A stretch of DNA of 64,000 nt from Salinicoccus halitifaciens (GTDB lineage Bacteria; Bacillota; Bacilli; Staphylococcales; Salinicoccaceae), in the NCBI RefSeq assembly GCF_021026095.1, contig NZ_JAJNCU010000008.1, positions 1 through 64,000 on the forward strand, given 5' to 3'. Position 1 is the first letter of the stretch. Each line of letters begins with the position of its first letter. The translations under genes were made by a program, and so were the position numbers. Positions 9,870-18,450 of this stretch are shown here, one piece after another. Below the pieces are notes generated by a model. The model was not told the origin of the DNA. It ran no database searches and worked only from the letters and a program-made list of their open reading frames with translations.

Positions 9870-10959
9870 CAATAGACAACACATATTTTTTGTAATCGGT
9901 GCCGCAATCTTTCTGCTGGCAATTTATAACGGGATGAGGTTTTCAGTGCCGCTTGATGTCATCAACCCTTATGAGTATTTCCACGGCTCGGAAAGGACGA
10001 ACTACCAGATCATGAACATGTTCATCGGCGGGGCGGTGGTCCCGCTCATAGCAATCGCTGCAGGCTATCTGCTGATGACATTCAGGACGCACCGGCCGGC
10101 GGACGTCATCCTGACGCTCGTCGTCATGCTGTTCTTCATCTTGATATCGACGGTGTTTTTCTTCGGATTCGACGTGCTGCCGGGGATCATCATCATGAGC
10201 ATCATCGCAGCACTTTTCCTCAGGCTCGATTGGAAGATCATACTTGCATCATTCGGTTTTTTATTCGCCCTGCATCTGCTCTTCAACGGCCTGATCATAT
10301 TGTGGAGCGGATTCGGCTCGCCGGGTGACATCATCTACTCGAGCATCCAGCAGGTGAACCGCTTCAGCAGCGTCTTCGGCGGGTCGGATTACTTCGCGAT
10401 CATCGGGCTGAACATCGAGGTGTTCATGACTTACCAGCTGGGCAGTTGGTTCATGTGGACATTGACCATCCTGCCGTGGATCTTCCTCGGCATGGTGCTC
10501 CATCATTTCGATATCGGCAGGCTCATCCAAGACAATACGGGCATGATGATTGCGGTGGCGGCGGCGCTCATCACGGGCGGCATCATGATAAAGATCATCG
10601 AGATCCTCTCACTCGGCTCATTTGCAGCGACGACGTTCGCGGTTTACTTCGGCGGGCCGCTGCTCGGTGCCGGTTACTTCATGGCACTCTTGCTCGCGGG
10701 CCTGTACCTGCCGGGCAAAGTGCGTGCATTATTTGCCGCCGCAGGGGAGAAGGGGCTCACACTGTACATCGTCTTCAATTTCGTGATGGTGGTTTTATTC
10801 TACGGTCCGGGCTTCGGCCTGTTCGGTGAAGTATCGATCATGACGACGGTGCTCATAGTGCTTGCGGTGTACGCAGCACTGCTCGTGCTCGGCGTCATTT
10901 TGAAACGTTATGAAATAAAAACCCTGGAACAATTGAGTGTTGTGAATATTAAGAAATGA
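9859..10959 (+). CDS. polytopic membrane protein, possibly DUF418-like
   Basis: A 366-residue protein with about nine or ten hydrophobic segments and few charged loops. The pattern (an N-terminal helix, a GAVVPLIAIAAGYLL helix, then a late EKGLTLYIVFNF segment followed by YGPGFGLFG) resembles DUF418/YeiB-type proteins of unknown function; I hold this loosely. The start is TTG at 9859, with GGAG 9 bases upstream, overlapping the 3' end of addA. This start would make it the last gene of the addB-addA operon. No enzymatic motif is evident. Confidence 0.6.
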   Translation: MKTDNRQHIFFVIGAAIFLLAIYNGMRFSVPLDVINPYEYFHGSERTNYQIMNMFIGGAVVPLIAIAAGYLLMTFRTHRPADVILTLVVMLFFILISTVFFFGFDVLPGIIIMSIIAALFLRLDWKIILASFGFLFALHLLFNGLIILWSGFGSPGDIIYSSIQQVNRFSSVFGGSDYFAIIGLNIEVFMTYQLGSWFMWTLTILPWIFLGMVLHHFDIGRLIQDNTGMMIAVAAALITGGIMIKIIEILSLGSFAATTFAVYFGGPLLGAGYFMALLLAGLYLPGKVRALFAAAGEKGLTLYIVFNFVMVVLFYGPGFGLFGEVSIMTTVLIVLAVYAALLVLGVILKRYEIKTLEQLSVVNIKK

Positions 10960-10982
10960 AAGAATTAAGCATCGATGTTTGA

Positions 10983-10988
10983 TATAAT
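10983..10988 (+). promoter_or_regulatory. probable -10 box of the fah-family gene
   Basis: TATAAT lies 31 bases before the start codon; no convincing -35 box is visible. Confidence 0.45.
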
Positions 10989-11019
10989 ATATTCAAATAC
11001 AATTTAAGGAGAGAATTCC

Positions 11020-11922
11020 ATGAAATTTTTGACTTTTGAATATCAGGACAGCACTTATTATGGGGTAAAAGTGAAACGTGAGGAAAGTGCATGGATCTTG
11101 CCGAAATTGTTTGCAGATTTTGGGGAAGAGGAAAACTATCCGAAAACTTTGCTCGAGGGGATCTCGACTTATCATACACTCGATTTTCAGGAAATCGTGA
11201 GAAAACTGGTTGAAAAAGCAAGAGGATCGTCAGATCCGGACAAATACAAAGCACCATTCAACGAAATAAAATTCCTGGCGCCGGTCACGCCGCCGAACAA
11301 TGTCATCGCGCTCGGCCGCAACTACAAGGCTCACGCCGAAGAGATGAAGAGCAAGGTGGAGAGCCTCTACGTCTTCACAAAGGCCGCTTCAAGCCTGGAA
11401 GGTGACGGGGCGGTGATCCCGAACCACCAGGACATCACGAAGGAGCTGGACTACGAAGGTGAGCTCGCCGTGGTCATCGGTAAAGAGGCATGGAAGATAG
11501 ACAGCAGCATGGCGCTCGACTATATATACGGCTACACGATTTTAAACGACATCACCGCACGTGAGTTGCAGAGGGAGCATGCACAGGCGTTCCTTGCCAA
11601 AAACCTGAAAGGCTCGGCACCGATGGGGCCGTTCATCGTAACGAAGGATGAGCTTCCGAATCCGGAATCGACTTCCATCGTGACTAAAGTGAACGGGGAA
11701 ATCAGGCAGGACGGTTCGACGAGCGACATGGTGCTGAAACTGGACGAACTCATCGCGGAAATTTCAAAGTACATCACGCTGCAGCCGGGCGACGTGATCG
11801 CAACGGGGACGCCGAGCGGTGTCGGGGCAGGCATGAACCCGCCGCAGTTCCTCAAGCCGGGTGATGAAATCCGGGTTTCCGTCAACGGAATCGGCACATT
11901 AACGACATATATTGAAAAATAG
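11020..11922 (+). CDS. fumarylacetoacetate hydrolase (FAH) family protein
   Basis: A 300-residue cytoplasmic protein of the FAH superfamily, which includes 2-hydroxyhepta-2,4-diene-1,7-dioate isomerases and acylpyruvate hydrolases. The N-terminal 90 residues form a family-typical domain. The catalytic domain shows [15 protein letters not shown], the metal-binding acidic residues in [21 protein letters not shown] and the closing [13 protein letters not shown]. The substrate cannot be assigned. The ATG follows TTAAGGAGAGAA. The first 250 bp are more AT-rich than the rest. Staphylococci carry an equivalent gene after rexA. Confidence 0.88.
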   Translation: MKFLTFEYQDSTYYGVKVKREESAWILPKLFADFGEEENYPKTLLEGISTYHTLDFQEIVRKLVEKARGSSDPDKYKAPFNEIKFLAPVTPPNNVIALGRNYKAHAEEMKSKVESLYVFTKAASSLEGDGAVIPNHQDITKELDYEGELAVVIGKEAWKIDSSMALDYIYGYTILNDITARELQREHAQAFLAKNLKGSAPMGPFIVTKDELPNPESTSIVTKVNGEIRQDGSTSDMVLKLDELIAEISKYITLQPGDVIATGTPSGVGAGMNPPQFLKPGDEIRVSVNGIGTLTTYIEK

Positions 11923-11947
11923 ACCCTTAAAATCTTGTCGCAATCGG

Positions 11948-11956
11948 TGTTATAAT
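11948..11956 (+). promoter_or_regulatory. extended -10 promoter element of yisL
   Basis: TGTTATAAT is an extended -10 box (TGnTATAAT) 43 bases upstream of the start codon. Confidence 0.5.
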
Positions 11957-11998
11957 TGATGCGTATGATTTTAAACTGAACAGGAAAGGAAAGAACGG

Positions 11999-12385
11999 AT
12001 GATACACTTACATTTGACAACCATTATCCTGGCAGTGATCCTGTATGTCATCGCCCTCGTACTTTATTTGAGGGACAGCCCGAATAATGCAGGGAAGATG
12101 ACGCATATGATCCTCAGGGCGGACTACATCTTTCTGATATTCAGCGGATTGCTCGTCTACATTCAGAATATGGAAGGCATCAGCGCATCCGACGGCCATA
12201 TGATGTACGGCCTTAAAGTATTGTTCGGCCTTGCAGCGGTGGCACTGATGGAAATCAGCCTCGTCAGGGCGAACAGAAGTGCACCGGCCGCAAAAGGCCT
12301 GACGATCGCAGCGGTCGTAATCGTCATCATCACTATCGGCCTCGGCATCTATTTGCCGCTTGGACCTTTAAGCTCAATGTTTTAA
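11999..12385 (+). CDS. yisL: YisL family (DUF1516) membrane protein
   Basis: A 128-residue protein with four hydrophobic helices (about 5-22, 40-58, 68-86 and 98-118) and short loops. The layout, including LRADYIFLIFSGLLVY and a KVLFGLAAVALMEISL helix, is that of the YisL/DUF1516 family, which is conserved in Bacillales but of unknown function. The ATG follows AGGAAAGG. It is bounded by its own promoter and terminator. Confidence 0.8.
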   Translation: MIHLHLTTIILAVILYVIALVLYLRDSPNNAGKMTHMILRADYIFLIFSGLLVYIQNMEGISASDGHMMYGLKVLFGLAAVALMEISLVRANRSAPAAKGLTIAAVVIVIITIGLGIYLPLGPLSSMF

Positions 12386-12397
12386 TTTGCAATCCAT

Positions 12398-12430
12398 ACT
12401 GCAGATCATCTGAGATCTGCAGTTTTTTTA
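12398..12430 (+). terminator. rho-independent terminator of yisL
   Basis: A 10-bp perfect stem ACTGCAGATC / GATCTGCAGT is followed by seven Ts. Confidence 0.92.
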
Positions 12431-12521
12431 TCGAATTTATGAACTTTTGACGAAAACCGACCGAACGATTCACTAATCTAGTATACTGGTGAAGATATGA
12501 AACTAAAGGCAGGCATAGACA

Positions 12522-13952
12522 ATGAAAATATTTAAAACAGTAATGTCAGCGCTGATTCTCGGCATGGCACTATATACACCTTCTACATATATATCGGCGA
12601 ATACAACAGTGAACGATACGGACCGGATCTACAGCATCGTGGTGGACCGCTTCCTGAATGCGGACACTTCAACGGATGAATCGGTGCCGGAGGATGAAAA
12701 CCCTGAGCTTCGTTTCGGCGGGGACTTCACCGGAATCGAGCAGAACCTCGAATACATCAGTGACATGGGCTTTACAGCCATCCACTTATCACCGGTGTTC
12801 GCATTTGCACCGGATGACTACCTCGGCTATGATGTTGAAAGCTATGAAGAAATCGACGCGGGCCTCGGCGGGGCCGAAGGACTGGAGAGCCTCGTCGAAG
12901 CGGCACATGATATCGGCCTTGAGGTCATCGTCGATGTCCCTGCGGTATCCGTCGACGGCGCAGGCGCAGCGGATGAATTGACCGTGAACAGCATATACGG
13001 TGATTACATCGATGATAAAGACCTTGCGATGCTGGACTTGACTGATGCGGAGATCCAGAGTGAATATCAGGAAGTCATCGGGAATTTCGTGGATGAGTTC
13101 AATATAGACGGGCTGTCCATGATGATTGCACAGGATGGCGTCGATGCAGGCGAAGTGCTGCCTGAAGATGTGAAGACATATGGTTTCGCCACGACGGAAG
13201 GTCTGACGGCGGAAGGGTTCGACCATATCGCGGATGAGACGATGCGGCAGACGCTCGCCGAAGCCTATGCCACGGTGAACCGTGAAATCCCGGAAATCCC
13301 GGAATCGGAGCATATGCTGCTTGCGGACCACTGGTTCAGCGAGCGGTTCACATCGCATGCCGTGGAGGAGAACATGTTCCCCGGCACACGCGTCAAACAG
13401 CTTATGACCTACCTGTACAGCCACACCGGACCGATCAGCATGCTGTACGGGACGGAAGTCGCATTGAACGGTGAGACGATACCGGAAATCCATCCGCAGA
13501 TGGACCTGTGGACCGACCAGGAAGTGGTCGAGTACATCGAACACATCAGCAGGGTCTACAATGACCATAAGAACGCCTTCACCGGCGACCTTGAAACGCT
13601 GCATCAGAGCGACGGCCATTACATCACCCGGTATCATACGAACGACGTGGACTTTATTCTCAATGTCAATGATACAAGCGAGACGAACGGCGTGAACCTG
13701 AACCTCGATGACGTGGATGAAGGTAAAGTGCTGAGCGGCATGCTGATCGGCGATATGATCCGCGCCACAGCGCCCGGCGAATACATTGTGGTGCTCGACC
13801 GTGAAGAGACCGAACTCTATGCGATCGTGGAGGAGAGCGGCTTCAACAACGGCTACGTCATTGCGAGCGTCATCATCTTCGGCGGATTTGCACTCTTCAT
13901 CTTCCTTGCAGGACGGAAAAACAAAAAATACAGAGAGAGTCAGAACAAATAA
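12522..13952 (+). CDS. GH13 alpha-amylase-like protein with degenerate catalytic motifs, membrane-anchored
   Basis: A 476-residue protein with an N-terminal signal peptide (about 1-26) and a C-terminal transmembrane helix (about 444-463) followed by a basic tail, so the bulk should face outside the cell. Residues 36-140 follow the GH13 amylase pattern closely: RFGGDFTGIEQNL, DMGFTAIHLSPVF, YDVESYEEID, GLEVIVDVPAV. Catalytic regions are eroded. Region I ends in PAV instead of PNH. Region II reads NIDGLSMM near 194-201 and lacks the Arg and nucleophile Asp of GFRxD. Region IV reads LLADHW near 266-271 in place of a NHD motif. A Glu at about 226 may correspond to the general acid. It is therefore probably not a normal amylase; a carbohydrate-binding or structural role is possible. 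Confidence 0.8.
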   Translation: MKIFKTVMSALILGMALYTPSTYISANTTVNDTDRIYSIVVDRFLNADTSTDESVPEDENPELRFGGDFTGIEQNLEYISDMGFTAIHLSPVFAFAPDDYLGYDVESYEEIDAGLGGAEGLESLVEAAHDIGLEVIVDVPAVSVDGAGAADELTVNSIYGDYIDDKDLAMLDLTDAEIQSEYQEVIGNFVDEFNIDGLSMMIAQDGVDAGEVLPEDVKTYGFATTEGLTAEGFDHIADETMRQTLAEAYATVNREIPEIPESEHMLLADHWFSERFTSHAVEENMFPGTRVKQLMTYLYSHTGPISMLYGTEVALNGETIPEIHPQMDLWTDQEVVEYIEHISRVYNDHKNAFTGDLETLHQSDGHYITRYHTNDVDFILNVNDTSETNGVNLNLDDVDEGKVLSGMLIGDMIRATAPGEYIVVLDREETELYAIVEESGFNNGYVIASVIIFGGFALFIFLAGRKNKKYRESQNK

Positions 13953-13959
13953 ATGACTG

Positions 13960-13986
13960 AACCCCGGGGGACCGGGGTTCTTTTTG
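13960..13986 (+). terminator. terminator of the GH13-like gene
   Basis: GC-rich stem AACCCCGG / CCGGGGTT followed by CTTTTTG; it is the left boundary of a repeat array. Confidence 0.9.
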
Positions 13987-14010
13987 ATTTGTAGGGGGAG
14001 GATGTTCGCG

Positions 14011-14112
14011 GAATCCGATTTGAAGAGGGATAAAAAGCGGCGCAGATCGGAAAAGTATTCCGAATCCGATTTGCAGGGGAATAAAAAGCGGCGCAAATCG
14101 GAAAAGCACCCG
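14011..14112. repeat. 51-bp hairpin repeat, 2 units, in a convergent gap
   Basis: Units start at GAATCCGATTTG motifs at 14011 and 14062, exactly 51 bp apart. Each holds a hairpin with left arm CCGATTTG and right arm CAGATCGG (unit 1) or CAAATCGG (unit 2), around a near-identical loop containing ATAAAAAGCGG. The array sits between the terminators of the two convergent neighbours. Confidence 0.85.
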
Positions 14113-14117
14113 GGCGC

Positions 14118-14150
14118 ACAAAAAACCACGACCCATCCAGGGCCGTGGTC
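14118..14150 (-). terminator. terminator of cdr
   Basis: On the minus strand, ACCACG and CGTGGT arms enclose a GC-rich loop and are followed by a run of Ts. Confidence 0.88.
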
Positions 14151-14158
14151 CTTTATTC

Positions 14159-15505
14159 TCAGTATAATCCGCGCTTTTTCATCTCTTCGATCGCTTTGTA
14201 ACCGACCATGTTCAAGTCGCTTTTCGGGCTCGAGAACGGCGGGGAATATGCGACTTCGATATTGATGAGGTCCTGCGCTTTTCCGCCGGCCCGGATGTGG
14301 GCGGCGAGGGTATCGAGCCGCTTGTCGACGCCGCTCTTTGAAATCATCGCTGCCCTTAAGATCGTGCCGTCGTTACCGACATACATTTTAATCCGGATCT
14401 TCGATGCGCCTTCCATATAACCTGCCTTGAAATTCTGCTGGTTATCGATGACGAAATGCTCAATGCCACGGACGTCTTTCCGCTCGAGTCCTATTGCGCC
14501 GATTTCATATTCGAAGAGCCGCATGATGTTCGTGCCGAGCAGGCCTTCAAACTTCACGTCATACTCACCGTGGATATGGTTTGCAATCGTGTAGGCCATG
14601 CGGTGTGCGGGCCATGCAAGCTTGATGTTGGCACGTATTTCCGGTGCGTGCAGGTAGTTCGTCTCCATGATGTCACCGAGGGCGTAGACATTCTCAATAT
14701 TGGTCTGCCCGTATTCATTCACCGGGATGAGGCCGCGGTCGGTGACGTCCACCCCGGAATCCCTTAAAAACTCGGTATTCAGCGTCAGGCCGATGCCCTG
14801 GATGATCATCGGGGCCGGTATTTTTTCATTCGTCGTCAGATGGGCATATCCATCGGCGACGCGGTCGATTTCGGAATTCATCTTCAAAGTGACCCCGTGG
14901 TCTTCAAGCGTCTGCTGTAGGACGGCGGCCATCTCCTCTTCGATATGGCCGTAAAGGTGGCCGTTCCTGTGGACGAGTGTGACATCGATGTCACGCATCC
15001 TCAAGTTTTCCGTCACTTCCATGCCGATGAACCCGGAACCGACGACGACCACTTCCTGTATACCTTCATCATCGATATACTTCATGATTTTATCCATATC
15101 TTCAAGCGTGTGGAGGACATGGTTTTCCGGGACGCCGGCAAGCGCCGGGACGATCCGCGGCCTGCCGCCCGGGGAGAGGACCAGATGGTCATATGATTCT
15201 TCGAAAATCTCACCGGACTTCAGATTTTTGACGGTGACGAAGTTTTCGGAAGTATTCACTTCAATGACTTCATGATAAGTACGGACAGTGACATCCTTTT
15301 TGCCGAAGCTTTCGGGAGTGGCCGCAATCAGCTGGCTGCGTTTTGCCACTTCACCGCCGATGTGGTAGGGCAGGCCGCAGTTGGCAAAACTGATATCGCG
15401 GTCTTTTTCAAAGATGACAATCTCACACTCCGGATTGAGGCGCCTCAGCTGTGATGCGGCCGTGGCGCCTCCTGCAACGCCGCCCACAACAACGGTTTTA
15501 CCCAT
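14159..15505 (-). CDS. cdr: CoA-disulfide reductase
   Basis: FAD-dependent pyridine-nucleotide reductase that keeps coenzyme A reduced with NADPH; staphylococci use CoA as a major low-molecular-weight thiol. The 448 residues include the FAD motif GGVAGGATAA at 8-17, the single redox cysteine in SFANCGLPY (Cys43, the residue used in S. aureus CoADR), a second dinucleotide fold VVVGSGFIGMEV and the FAD-contact VYALGDIME. It starts 3 bp after the degV-type gene, so the two are cotranscribed. The other alternative, a rhodanese-fused persulfide reductase, is unlikely because no rhodanese domain follows. Confidence 0.93.
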   Translation of the reverse strand: MGKTVVVGGVAGGATAASQLRRLNPECEIVIFEKDRDISFANCGLPYHIGGEVAKRSQLIAATPESFGKKDVTVRTYHEVIEVNTSENFVTVKNLKSGEIFEESYDHLVLSPGGRPRIVPALAGVPENHVLHTLEDMDKIMKYIDDEGIQEVVVVGSGFIGMEVTENLRMRDIDVTLVHRNGHLYGHIEEEMAAVLQQTLEDHGVTLKMNSEIDRVADGYAHLTTNEKIPAPMIIQGIGLTLNTEFLRDSGVDVTDRGLIPVNEYGQTNIENVYALGDIMETNYLHAPEIRANIKLAWPAHRMAYTIANHIHGEYDVKFEGLLGTNIMRLFEYEIGAIGLERKDVRGIEHFVIDNQQNFKAGYMEGASKIRIKMYVGNDGTILRAAMISKSGVDKRLDTLAAHIRAGGKAQDLINIEVAYSPPFSSPKSDLNMVGYKAIEEMKKRGLY

Positions 15506-15508
15506 TTC

Positions 15509-16351
15509 CTACACCCCTTCGTTGAAATAAAACAACGCCACTGTACCGTTGCCGGTATGGCTTGAAATCGTCGGGCCGATCATGCTGATGTTGACTTCTT
15601 CAAGCCCGGTCTCGGCGAGCAGCTTCTCTTTCAACTGTTCTGCACTTTCGAGCGCATTCGCATGGACGATGTGCGCCCTGCCTTTGACGTTGTCTTCATT
15701 CAGGTGATTGACCATGCTGCTGAAGACCTTTTTTATGCCGCGGTGTTTCTCGAGCGGCACCAGTTTCCCGTCTTCCATATGAAGCAGCGGCTTGATGTTC
15801 AGGAGCCCGCCGAGGAAGGCACTCCCCTTGGAAAGCCTGCCGCCCTGAGCAAGATAATCCAGGTCATTTACAGTGAAGAAATGACGGATGTTCCTGACAT
15901 TCTTTTTGACATTTTCAATGACATCCTCTTTCGATAAGCCGTTCTGGATATCATCGCTTGCCCGCTCGACGATCATGCCGAGGCCGTAGCTCGCCGCTTT
16001 CGTATCGATCAGTGTGATGTCCGCCTCGGGATATTCATCCATGATGGTATCCTTAGCGATGACCGCACTCTGGTAAGTGCCGGATAATTCACTTGAAAAG
16101 GCGATATATAATATCGATTCCCCCTTTTCCACATAAGGCGTGAATTTTTCCACGAAATTTTCAGGGTTCGCCTGGGAAGTCGTCGGTCTTTTACCGTCCC
16201 TGATCGCCTGCAGCACTTCTTCGCTTGAGATGTCGAGCTGGTCCCTGTAGTTTTCGTCATCGATGGTGATCGTCAGCGGCAGCACTTCGATCCCTCTCCG
16301 TTTTGTTTCCTCGAGTGTCATGTCCGAACAGCTGTCGGCAAATAGTTTCAT
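15509..16351 (-). CDS. DegV family fatty acid-binding protein
   Basis: A 280-residue DegV-fold protein. Relatives bind a fatty acid and, in the FakB subgroup, present it to the kinase FakA for phosphorylation. The family landmarks are seen: N-terminal DSCSDMT, PTTSQANPENF near residues 56-66, IAFSSELSGTYQSA, the IDTKAASYGLGM segment, and a C-terminal TISSHTGNGTVALFY. No fakA is in this window, so a role as a FakB is only possible. It lies between the HAD-family gene (20 bp upstream) and cdr (3 bp downstream). Confidence 0.9.
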   Translation of the reverse strand: MKLFADSCSDMTLEETKRRGIEVLPLTITIDDENYRDQLDISSEEVLQAIRDGKRPTTSQANPENFVEKFTPYVEKGESILYIAFSSELSGTYQSAVIAKDTIMDEYPEADITLIDTKAASYGLGMIVERASDDIQNGLSKEDVIENVKKNVRNIRHFFTVNDLDYLAQGGRLSKGSAFLGGLLNIKPLLHMEDGKLVPLEKHRGIKKVFSSMVNHLNEDNVKGRAHIVHANALESAEQLKEKLLAETGLEEVNISMIGPTISSHTGNGTVALFYFNEGV

Positions 16352-16371
16352 AATGTATCAACCTCCTGGAT

Positions 16372-17184
16372 TTATATCTTCAGGCTGAAATAATCAGCCA
16401 GAAATTTTCCGACTCCATCATCATTATTTGAATCTGTGACGTAATCCGCCACACTTTTGATGTCGTCGATGGCATTGTTCATGGCAACACCATGTGCCAC
16501 ATACTGGAGCATCTCCGTATCATTGTCCTCATCCCCGAAGGCGATGGTATTCCTGCGGTCGATTCCCAGGTAGCCGCGCGCATAATCCACGCCGACCGCC
16601 TTGTTGATCCCTTTTTTGATGATCTCAAGAACCGGGTAGGGTGCACCCCAGCGCCTGTGCTCGATCGCCTCGGCGAACAGGTCGTCGAGTTCCTGCCTGA
16701 TTGCGGGTATCTCTTTTTCCTCCGCCTGTATCAGGATCGTCGTCGGCCCTTCCTCCATCGTCTGGGTCAGCTCACCGACCTTGACGACCGGCTCCCCCAT
16801 GCTGAACGCGTCAAATAAAACTTCGTCATGATAATGAAGGTAGACCGTGTCCTTTATTTCCGCGATGACGTTTTGTATATTGAGGGCCGGGATCCTCCTT
16901 GCGATTTCAATCGCGACTTCAAGGTCGAGTTCCTCATGCACCGTCCTGAAATTGAAATCATGCGGATGGTGGACGAAAGCACCGTTGAAATTGACGATCG
17001 GTGTGTCCATGCCGAGTTCTGTATAATAGGGCTCGCTCGCACGGTAAGGTCTGCCGGTCGAGATCATCAGCTCATGCCCTTTATTTTTCAATGTATTTAA
17101 AACTTCTTTTGTATACGGACTGATGCTTTTATCATCCGTAAGTAGTGTGCCGTCTAAATCCAAACATATCAAATGCTTCTCCAT
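16372..17184 (-). CDS. Cof-type HAD-IIB family phosphatase
   Basis: A 270-residue haloacid-dehalogenase superfamily hydrolase. Motif I DLDGTLL with nucleophile Asp is near residues 9-15, motif II STGR near 42-45, a conserved Lys sits in the C-terminal part of the IIB cap region (KKGINKAVGV), and motif III FGDEDNDTEML is near 216-226. Such proteins dephosphorylate sugar phosphates, flavin precursors or nucleotides; the exact substrate is not predictable. It is the first gene of a three-gene leftward operon with the degV-type gene and cdr. Confidence 0.88.
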   Translation of the reverse strand: MEKHLICLDLDGTLLTDDKSISPYTKEVLNTLKNKGHELMISTGRPYRASEPYYTELGMDTPIVNFNGAFVHHPHDFNFRTVHEELDLEVAIEIARRIPALNIQNVIAEIKDTVYLHYHDEVLFDAFSMGEPVVKVGELTQTMEEGPTTILIQAEEKEIPAIRQELDDLFAEAIEHRRWGAPYPVLEIIKKGINKAVGVDYARGYLGIDRRNTIAFGDEDNDTEMLQYVAHGVAMNNAIDDIKSVADYVTDSNNDDGVGKFLADYFSLKI

Positions 17185-17293
17185 AATTCTGCTCCTCTAT
17201 AAAAGTTCACAATTCCATGATAGCATTTATATTTAAACCTTGTTAATAATTTGTTATGATATACGTAACTAAAACTCTAAAGGAGTGAGATGA

Positions 17294-17602
17294 ATGGATA
17301 AAGAAATGGAAGAAAGCATGATGGGCGCGTTGGAAAACGTGATTGACCCTGAACTCGGCATAGATATCGTCAACCTCGGCCTCGTCTACGGTGTGCACCT
17401 TGACGAAGACGGCAACGCAGGTGTTGAAATGACATTGACTTCAATGGGCTGCCCGATGGGACCGCAGATCGTGGACAGCGTTAAGCAGGCACTGGCAGAA
17501 CTGCCGGAAGTTAAGGATACTGAAGTGAACATCGTCTGGAACCCGCCTTGGGACAAAGATAAAATGAGCCGCTATGCAAAAATTGCACTCGGCGTCAGCT
17601 AA
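17294..17602 (+). CDS. sufT: SufT/MIP18 family (DUF59) iron-sulfur maturation factor
   Basis: A 102-residue single-domain DUF59 protein. The defining DPELGIDIVNLGLVYGV block is at 19-35, the conserved cysteine is in MGCPMG near 52-57, and the domain ends in VWNPPWDKDKMS. In S. aureus the SufT protein helps mature iron-sulfur proteins when demand is high and lies between cdr and clpB, the same neighbourhood as here. The ATG follows AAAGGAGTGAG. It stands alone between its promoter region and a strong terminator. Confidence 0.9.
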   Translation: MDKEMEESMMGALENVIDPELGIDIVNLGLVYGVHLDEDGNAGVEMTLTSMGCPMGPQIVDSVKQALAELPEVKDTEVNIVWNPPWDKDKMSRYAKIALGVS

Positions 17603-17615
17603 ATAATGGATTTAT

Positions 17616-17645
17616 GAACCGCCCGGGAGGGCGGTTTTTTGTTTT
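17616..17645 (+). terminator. terminator of sufT
   Basis: Stem AACCGCCC / GGGCGGTT followed by TTTTTGTTTT. Confidence 0.92.
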
Positions 17646-17689
17646 GTGGAGTAATTATTGGCGGGTGTGATTAAGCGGGGAGCGGTTCT

Positions 17690-17740
17690 ATCGCTCACTG
17701 GATTGGTTGATTGAGCGATAGACGGCTCCCATCGGCCAAA
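17690..17740. repeat. 41-bp hairpin repeat, one full unit plus a half unit
   Basis: A CTC-type unit at 17690 (ATCGCTCA ... TGAGCGAT arms) is followed exactly 41 bp later by the left arm ATCGGCCAA of a GCC-type unit at 17731, which then decays. This is the minimal form of the arrays at 37.8, 47.5 and 54.7 kb and lies between two convergent terminators. Confidence 0.85.
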
Positions 17741-17757
17741 CAGAAGTTGATACATAC

Positions 17758-17789
17758 ATAAAAAAACAGGCGACATCAGTCGCCTGTTT
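17758..17789 (-). terminator. terminator of pcp
   Basis: On the minus strand, AACAGGCGAC / GTCGCCTGTT with a 4-base loop precedes seven Ts. Confidence 0.93.
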
Positions 17790-17794
17790 CAAGA

Positions 17795-18436
17795 TCAATG
17801 CAGCTCGCCCATCGGGCGGGTGATATCTTCATCACCTTCAGAAAGCGCGCGGACTGCAGCGCTCAAACCCGTAACGATATCTTCAAGCGGCATCGACGGC
17901 ACACCCTCTCTATCATCAACCTGCTCCGGAATAAACGGCACGTGGATGAAGCCATACTTCAATCCGGGAAATTCTTCCTCCGCCATGAATCCGAGCTGAT
18001 ACAGGACATGGTTGCAGACGAATGTACCGGCGGTGTTCGACAGCCGGGCGGGCACGCCCGCATCCGCCACCGCAGCAACCATCCGCTTCACCGGCAGATT
18101 AGAAAAATACGCCGCAGCACCGCCGGGCTGTATCGTTTCATCGATGGGCTGCCTGCCGGCATTATCAGGGATCCGGGCATCATCAATGTTGATGCCGACC
18201 CGCTCGACGCAGATTTCACTGCGCCCGCCGGCCTGGCCGACCGCGATCACGCAGTCGAACGCGCCATCAACCAACAAACTGCGCATGACTTCAGCCGACC
18301 GGTGGAAGATCGTCGGTATTTCGGTTTTCTTTATTTCCATACCTTCAATTTCATCCGGCAGCCGCTTCACGGCTTCAAGCGCCGGGTTGATGGACTCCCC
18401 GCCGAACGGTTCAAAACCGGTGATGAGTATCTTCAT
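17795..18436 (-). CDS. pcp: pyrrolidone-carboxylate peptidase
   Basis: Cytoplasmic cysteine peptidase (family C15) that removes N-terminal pyroglutamate from peptides. The 213 residues carry the catalytic triad in family context: Glu79 in ICVERVGIN, Cys141 in AGTFVCNHVLY and His165 in GFIHVPFIP. The N-terminal ITGFEPFGG signature is intact. Its start is 14 bp downstream of the uppP stop, suggesting joint transcription with that gene. Confidence 0.95.
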   Translation of the reverse strand: MKILITGFEPFGGESINPALEAVKRLPDEIEGMEIKKTEIPTIFHRSAEVMRSLLVDGAFDCVIAVGQAGGRSEICVERVGINIDDARIPDNAGRQPIDETIQPGGAAAYFSNLPVKRMVAAVADAGVPARLSNTAGTFVCNHVLYQLGFMAEEEFPGLKYGFIHVPFIPEQVDDREGVPSMPLEDIVTGLSAAVRALSEGDEDITRPMGELH

Positions 18437-18450
18437 ACAAATTCACTTCC

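Noticed and set aside
12789-14129. 446-codon minus-strand frame opposite the GH13-like gene
   Set aside because: Antisense to a gene with clear signal peptide and fold motifs; it runs through the terminator and repeat units and lacks a ribosome site.
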